NCBI GenBank assembly: GCA_937919125.1
Contig: CALFOB010000232.1
Location: 1-8,797 of the forward strand
Source: an uncultured Micrococcales bacterium
Lineage (GTDB): Bacteria; Actinomycetota; Actinomycetes; Actinomycetales; Microbacteriaceae
Length of the DNA stretch: 8,797 nt
Direction of reading: 5' to 3'
Position 1 is the first letter of the stretch. Each line of letters opens with the position of its first letter. The position numbers were made by a program, and so were the translations under genes. Shown one piece after another: positions 6,245 through 8,797 of this stretch. Below the pieces are notes generated by a model that searched no databases, had not been told where the DNA came from, and worked only from the letters and a program-made list of their open reading frames with translations.

Positions 6245-7669
6245 ATGACTGTAAAGACCAACAAACTAATCGCATTTGCTGCAACAGCATTGCTATCTAT
6301 TGTCGGCGTAGGTGCAATCTCAACACCAGCTAACGCAGCTGCTTGCCCTTACCCAGTTGAGAACCAAGCTAGCAACGACAAGCCGAAGTACAACATCCGC
6401 TTGATCAGCCCGCTACTAAACGACGACAACTCAATCCGTCGCTACGACTTCGAATCTCAGTTCACTGTTGACTGTGACTGGTTCGGTGTTGGTATGCGCT
6501 TCAACCAGGTTTACGTACCATTCGGTCTAAACACCAACCTAGTTTTCCAGGCAACAACACCTACCGGTGTTCCTCTTGCCAACACCAAGGTAACTCTTAG
6601 AGCTAACAAGGGTTACTCAAACTCAAACGCTGCTGTTAAGGTAAACGGCATCAAGGCAAGACCAGCTCCATCAAACGCATCTGATGGTGCGAACATCTAC
6701 GGAACCACTGACGCTAACGGTGTTGTGAACTTTGTTGTTCAGTCACCAGCTGACTGTGAAGAGTACGGTGGTCTATTGCCTGATGCTCCAGCAAGCCCAA
6801 GCGCAGACACTCCAAACGACACAAACGCTGACCCAACAACAGACTGCTTCAGCCAGTTCCTACCTAGCATCACAGGTGAGAAGACTGACTCAGCAGACTT
6901 CGTTGAGCTTCACTACTTCAACCCAGCAGGTCTAGATTTCACTGCAAGCGATGCAACTGTCTCACTTCTAGCACCGACTCTAAGAGCAGCGGATACCGAA
7001 ACAGGTAAGGCTAACGCTCTAGACAACAACGGAACTCTTCAGGCTTACGCTCCTACCGGATCAAAGCAGGTAATCGCGTTCCAGGCTAAGAAGGCTAACG
7101 GAAGCTACGCAATGAACCAGCCTGTAACAGTCAGAATCAACTTGGCTAACTCAGGCGCAACAGCCAAGGTTTCAGCTGGAATCTTCTCTGCAACAGGTTA
7201 CGTTGTAGCACTTCCTGCAAACCCTTCAAAGACTGCTGAAGATCAGCTTGTTCTAACTGGAACAACAGATGCTTTCGGTGTAGTTGCATTCAGCTTGAAC
7301 AACACCGACACTGTTGCAGGTGCTCCGCCAAAGACCTCAACAACTGCTATTCCAGCAGGCTCTAAGTTCTCAAGAATTTCAGCTGAGATCACCGGCAAGG
7401 TAAACACCGGTTCTCCAGTTGAGTTCCACTACTACAAGCCAATCCCACCAACATCAATTGCAGCTACTGCAGTTGGTCGCAAGATCAGCGTGACTCTTAG
7501 CTACGCAAAGTATAAGAGATCTGTAGTTACCATCACTGGCCGCAAGGCAGTTGCGGTGACTCCTACTGTGGACAAGAAGGTTTACACATACGTAGTCAAG
7601 GCTGGAAAGATTACCGTCAAGGTAGTTTCTAACGGAAAGACTCTAACCAAGGTTTTCACTGTCAAGTAA
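6245..7669 (+). CDS. Secreted protein with two Ig-like repeats, function unknown
   Basis: This 474-residue protein has a signal peptide (basic MTVKTNK, hydrophobic 8-25, cut near STPANA at 31). An N-terminal segment (about 33-95) is followed by two diverged copies of one beta-rich domain: 100-227 and 277-399. Each opens with FQA...V.V and contains GTTDA.GVV.F, and closes with ITG...S..VE.HY..P. This resembles bacterial Ig-like or invasin-type adhesion modules. A C-terminal domain of about 70 residues (405-474, Lys/Val/Thr-rich) ends the chain. There is no LPXTG motif, membrane anchor or catalytic motif. Copy 1 carries a Pro/Asp/Thr-rich insert (about 180-200) between C171 and C201; the other cysteines are C34 and C77. 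The operator copy upstream suggests co-control with sugar uptake. Glycan binding or adhesion is possible but unproven. Confidence 0.85.
   Translation: MTVKTNKLIAFAATALLSIVGVGAISTPANAAACPYPVENQASNDKPKYNIRLISPLLNDDNSIRRYDFESQFTVDCDWFGVGMRFNQVYVPFGLNTNLVFQATTPTGVPLANTKVTLRANKGYSNSNAAVKVNGIKARPAPSNASDGANIYGTTDANGVVNFVVQSPADCEEYGGLLPDAPASPSADTPNDTNADPTTDCFSQFLPSITGEKTDSADFVELHYFNPAGLDFTASDATVSLLAPTLRAADTETGKANALDNNGTLQAYAPTGSKQVIAFQAKKANGSYAMNQPVTVRINLANSGATAKVSAGIFSATGYVVALPANPSKTAEDQLVLTGTTDAFGVVAFSLNNTDTVAGAPPKTSTTAIPAGSKFSRISAEITGKVNTGSPVEFHYYKPIPPTSIAATAVGRKISVTLSYAKYKRSVVTITGRKAVAVTPTVDKKVYTYVVKAGKITVKVVSNGKTLTKVFTVK
6542..6925 (+). repeat. Ig-like repeat unit 1 (protein level)
   Basis: Residues 100-227 of the secreted protein. 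Shared landmarks with unit 2 are VFQA at the start, TKVTLRAN, GTTDANGVVNF (153-163) and ITGEKTDSADFVELHYFNP (209-227). It is longer than unit 2 between the central and final landmarks because of the cysteine-bracketed acidic/proline insert. Confidence 0.65.
7073..7441 (+). repeat. Ig-like repeat unit 2 (protein level)
   Basis: Residues 277-399 of the secreted protein. Landmarks are IAFQA, QPVTVRIN, GTTDAFGVVAF (339-349) and ITGKVNTGSPVEFHYYKP (382-399). It contains no cysteine and lacks the acidic insert, so it is the simpler copy. Confidence 0.65.
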
Positions 7670-7686
7670 TTTCTCCGAGTTAGTAG

Positions 7687-7720
7687 AAAAGCCGGTCACT
7701 TAATAAGTGACCGGCTTTTT
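7687..7720. terminator. Bidirectional intrinsic terminator
   Basis: GCCGGTCACTT (7691-7701) pairs with AAGTGACCGGC (7705-7715) around the loop AAT, flanked by A4 on the left and T5 on the right. The stem has 11 perfect pairs plus the A/T flank pairs. Because the flanks give a T-run in both directions, it can end transcription of both the secreted-protein gene and the convergent phosphatase gene. Confidence 0.95.
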
Positions 7721-7730
7721 ACTTTAAGAA

Positions 7731-8504
7731 CTACTTGAGCAGATCTCCAATTGAGTTCAAGATCTCATTTGGTCTGAACGGGTACTTGTTGATCTCTGCA
7801 TCATCAGCAATACCGGTTAGAACTAGAACTGTGTGAAGACCCGCTTCAATACCTGCAACGATGTCGGTGTCCATGCGGTCACCAATCATTCCTGTTGACT
7901 CTGAGTGAGCATTGATCTTGTTCATAGCTGATCTGAACATCATTGGGTTTGGCTTACCAACGATGTATGGTTCACGTCCAGTGGCTTTTGTAATTAGAGC
8001 TGCAACAGATCCTGTTGCAGGTAGAACACCATCAGCACTTGGACCAGTTGCATCTGGGTTAGTAGCAATAAATCTTGCACCGTTGTTAATAAGTCTGATT
8101 GCCTTGGTTAGTGAATCGAAGTTGAAGTTTCTGGTTTCACCTAGAACTACATAGTCAGGGTTTACATCGGTCATGACGTAACCGATCTCATGCATGGCTG
8201 TAGTCATACCTGCTTCACCGAGAACATAGGCAGAACCCTTTGGTTTTTGAGAGGCAATGAAGTCAGCTGTTGCTAGAGCACTAGTCCAGATAGCACTGGA
8301 AGGAATGTCTAGTCCTGTGGCCTTCAGTCTTGCTGAAAGGTCTCTAGGGGTATACATGGAGTTATTAGTAAGAACTAAGAACCTTAGACCCTCTTCCTTC
8401 CACTGCTTTAGTACTTCAGCAGCTCCTGGTAGGGCATGTCCTTCGTGCACAAGCACGCCGTCCATGTCGGTCAACCAACACTCTATTTTTCTTCTTTCAG
8501 CCAT
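7731..8504 (-). CDS. HAD-superfamily (NagD-like, type IIA) sugar phosphatase
   Basis: This 257-residue cytoplasmic hydrolase should remove phosphate from a small phosphorylated metabolite. All four HAD motifs are present: nucleophile D13 and acid D15 in DMDG, T46 in LTNNS, K184 in GKPNP, and the metal-binding GDRMDTDI at 208-215. The cap between motifs II and III and the overall length match the NagD/PGP-like IIA subfamily, whose members act on nucleoside or sugar phosphates; the substrate cannot be read from sequence. No strong ribosome site precedes the ATG, but TAAAGT lies only six bases upstream, so a leaderless transcript is possible. It is convergent with the secreted-protein gene and divergent from the methyltransferase. 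Nothing ties it to the sugar operon. Confidence 0.93.
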   Translation of the reverse strand: MAERRKIECWLTDMDGVLVHEGHALPGAAEVLKQWKEEGLRFLVLTNNSMYTPRDLSARLKATGLDIPSSAIWTSALATADFIASQKPKGSAYVLGEAGMTTAMHEIGYVMTDVNPDYVVLGETRNFNFDSLTKAIRLINNGARFIATNPDATGPSADGVLPATGSVAALITKATGREPYIVGKPNPMMFRSAMNKINAHSESTGMIGDRMDTDIVAGIEAGLHTVLVLTGIADDAEINKYPFRPNEILNSIGDLLK

Positions 8505-8542
8505 GGTTCTACTTTACCTTTAGCAAAGTTAGGCTTGAGTGG

Positions 8543-8797
8543 ATGTCAGATAAAGAACAAGCAAACAACCCAAGCCATGAACTCACCACTTGGGGCGTTG
8601 GCCCATGGCAGGGAGACCTACCAGAGGGTTATGACCACCCTGACTCCATCTATGACCCTGAACTATTGGCTAATGGGGACACTAGGAATGTGGTGGATAA
8701 ATACAGGTATTGGAAGATGTCTGCCATTGTGGCTGACCTAGACACCAAACGTCACCCTTTCCACGTAGCTATTGAGAACTGGCAACATGATCTAAAC
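8543..8797 (+). CDS. SpoU/TrmH-family RNA methyltransferase, 5' part only
   Basis: The first 85 codons are open to the right edge of the window with no stop. An actinobacterial-type N-terminal extension (about 1-58, with YDPELLANGDTRNVVDKYRY at 37-56) leads into the start of the SPOUT methyltransferase domain, SAIVADLDTKRHPFHVAIEN (60-79) then WQHDLN. That last block matches the region which in this family continues into the NIG..VRTA motif. Such enzymes 2'-O-methylate ribose in tRNA or rRNA using SAM. The ATG follows a weak GAG-type ribosome site and is only 38 bp from the divergent phosphatase start. Exact RNA target is unknown. The catalytic motifs lie beyond the window. Confidence 0.88.
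   Translation, partial: MSDKEQANNPSHELTTWGVGPWQGDLPEGYDHPDSIYDPELLANGDTRNVVDKYRYWKMSAIVADLDTKRHPFHVAIENWQHDLN

Noticed and set aside
6732..6935. Plus-strand Q/T-rich open frame of 67 codons
   Set aside because: It lies wholly inside the secreted-protein gene in another frame. Its Gln/Thr richness is a by-product of the repetitive codons of the Pro/Asp/Thr-rich insert, and it has no ribosome site.
8505..8542. Paired divergent promoters in the 38-bp gap
   Set aside because: Only a TAAAGT on the minus strand resembles a -10, with no matching -35, and nothing convincing is visible for the plus strand, so I did not annotate a promoter.
8436..8741. Plus-strand open frame of 101 codons spanning the divergent gap
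   Set aside because: It overlaps the well-supported phosphatase start on the other strand and the methyltransferase in another frame, and its translation has no family features.
1..8797. CRISPR array, insertion sequence, tRNA, rRNA or attachment site
   Set aside because: No regularly spaced direct repeats, transposase, terminal inverted repeats or RNA gene sequence was visible on either strand.

Overview
The window looks like a chromosomal segment of a streamlined, mid-GC (roughly 45-50% by eye) actinobacterium. The Luna-type freshwater Microbacteriaceae (Rhodoluna/Aquiluna relatives) are a plausible home, but this is inferred from gene content and style, not from a marker gene. Supporting clues are a cellobiose-operon-like layout (binding protein, two permeases, GH1 enzyme, LacI regulator, no ATPase), an actinobacterial-type SpoU methyltransferase at the right edge, clear Shine-Dalgarno sites, and strong use of the leucine codon CTA.

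Layout. Positions 18-161 (minus) hold a very short signal-peptide ORF. It is separated from the main operon by a 250-bp divergent region with a cluster of LacI-type operators, a putative promoter and a strong leader hairpin. Positions 414-6078 (plus) are one tightly packed operon: secreted sugar-binding protein, two CUT1-family permeases, cytoplasmic GH1 beta-glycosidase, LacI-family repressor. Positions 6079-6244 repeat the same operator and promoter geometry and add a structured leader. They precede a secreted two-repeat, Ig-like protein at 6245-7669. A bidirectional terminator (7687-7720) separates it from a convergent NagD-type HAD phosphatase (7731-8504, minus). Divergent from that, the first 85 codons of a SpoU/TrmH RNA methyltransferase run off the right edge.

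How it works together (inference). An oligosaccharide, most likely a beta-glucoside such as cellobiose, would be captured outside by the binding protein, imported by the two permeases powered by a shared ATPase encoded elsewhere (MsiK-like), and hydrolysed inside by the GH1 enzyme. The LacI-family protein would repress the operon, and therefore itself, through the 16-bp site GNGAAACCGCTTTCRC. The same site precedes the secreted Ig-like protein of unknown function. This is the most interesting point in the window: a surface or extracellular protein of no recognised function appears to belong to the sugar-uptake regulon, and its Shine-Dalgarno lies inside a leader hairpin. I saw no CRISPR array, mobile element, tRNA or rRNA.
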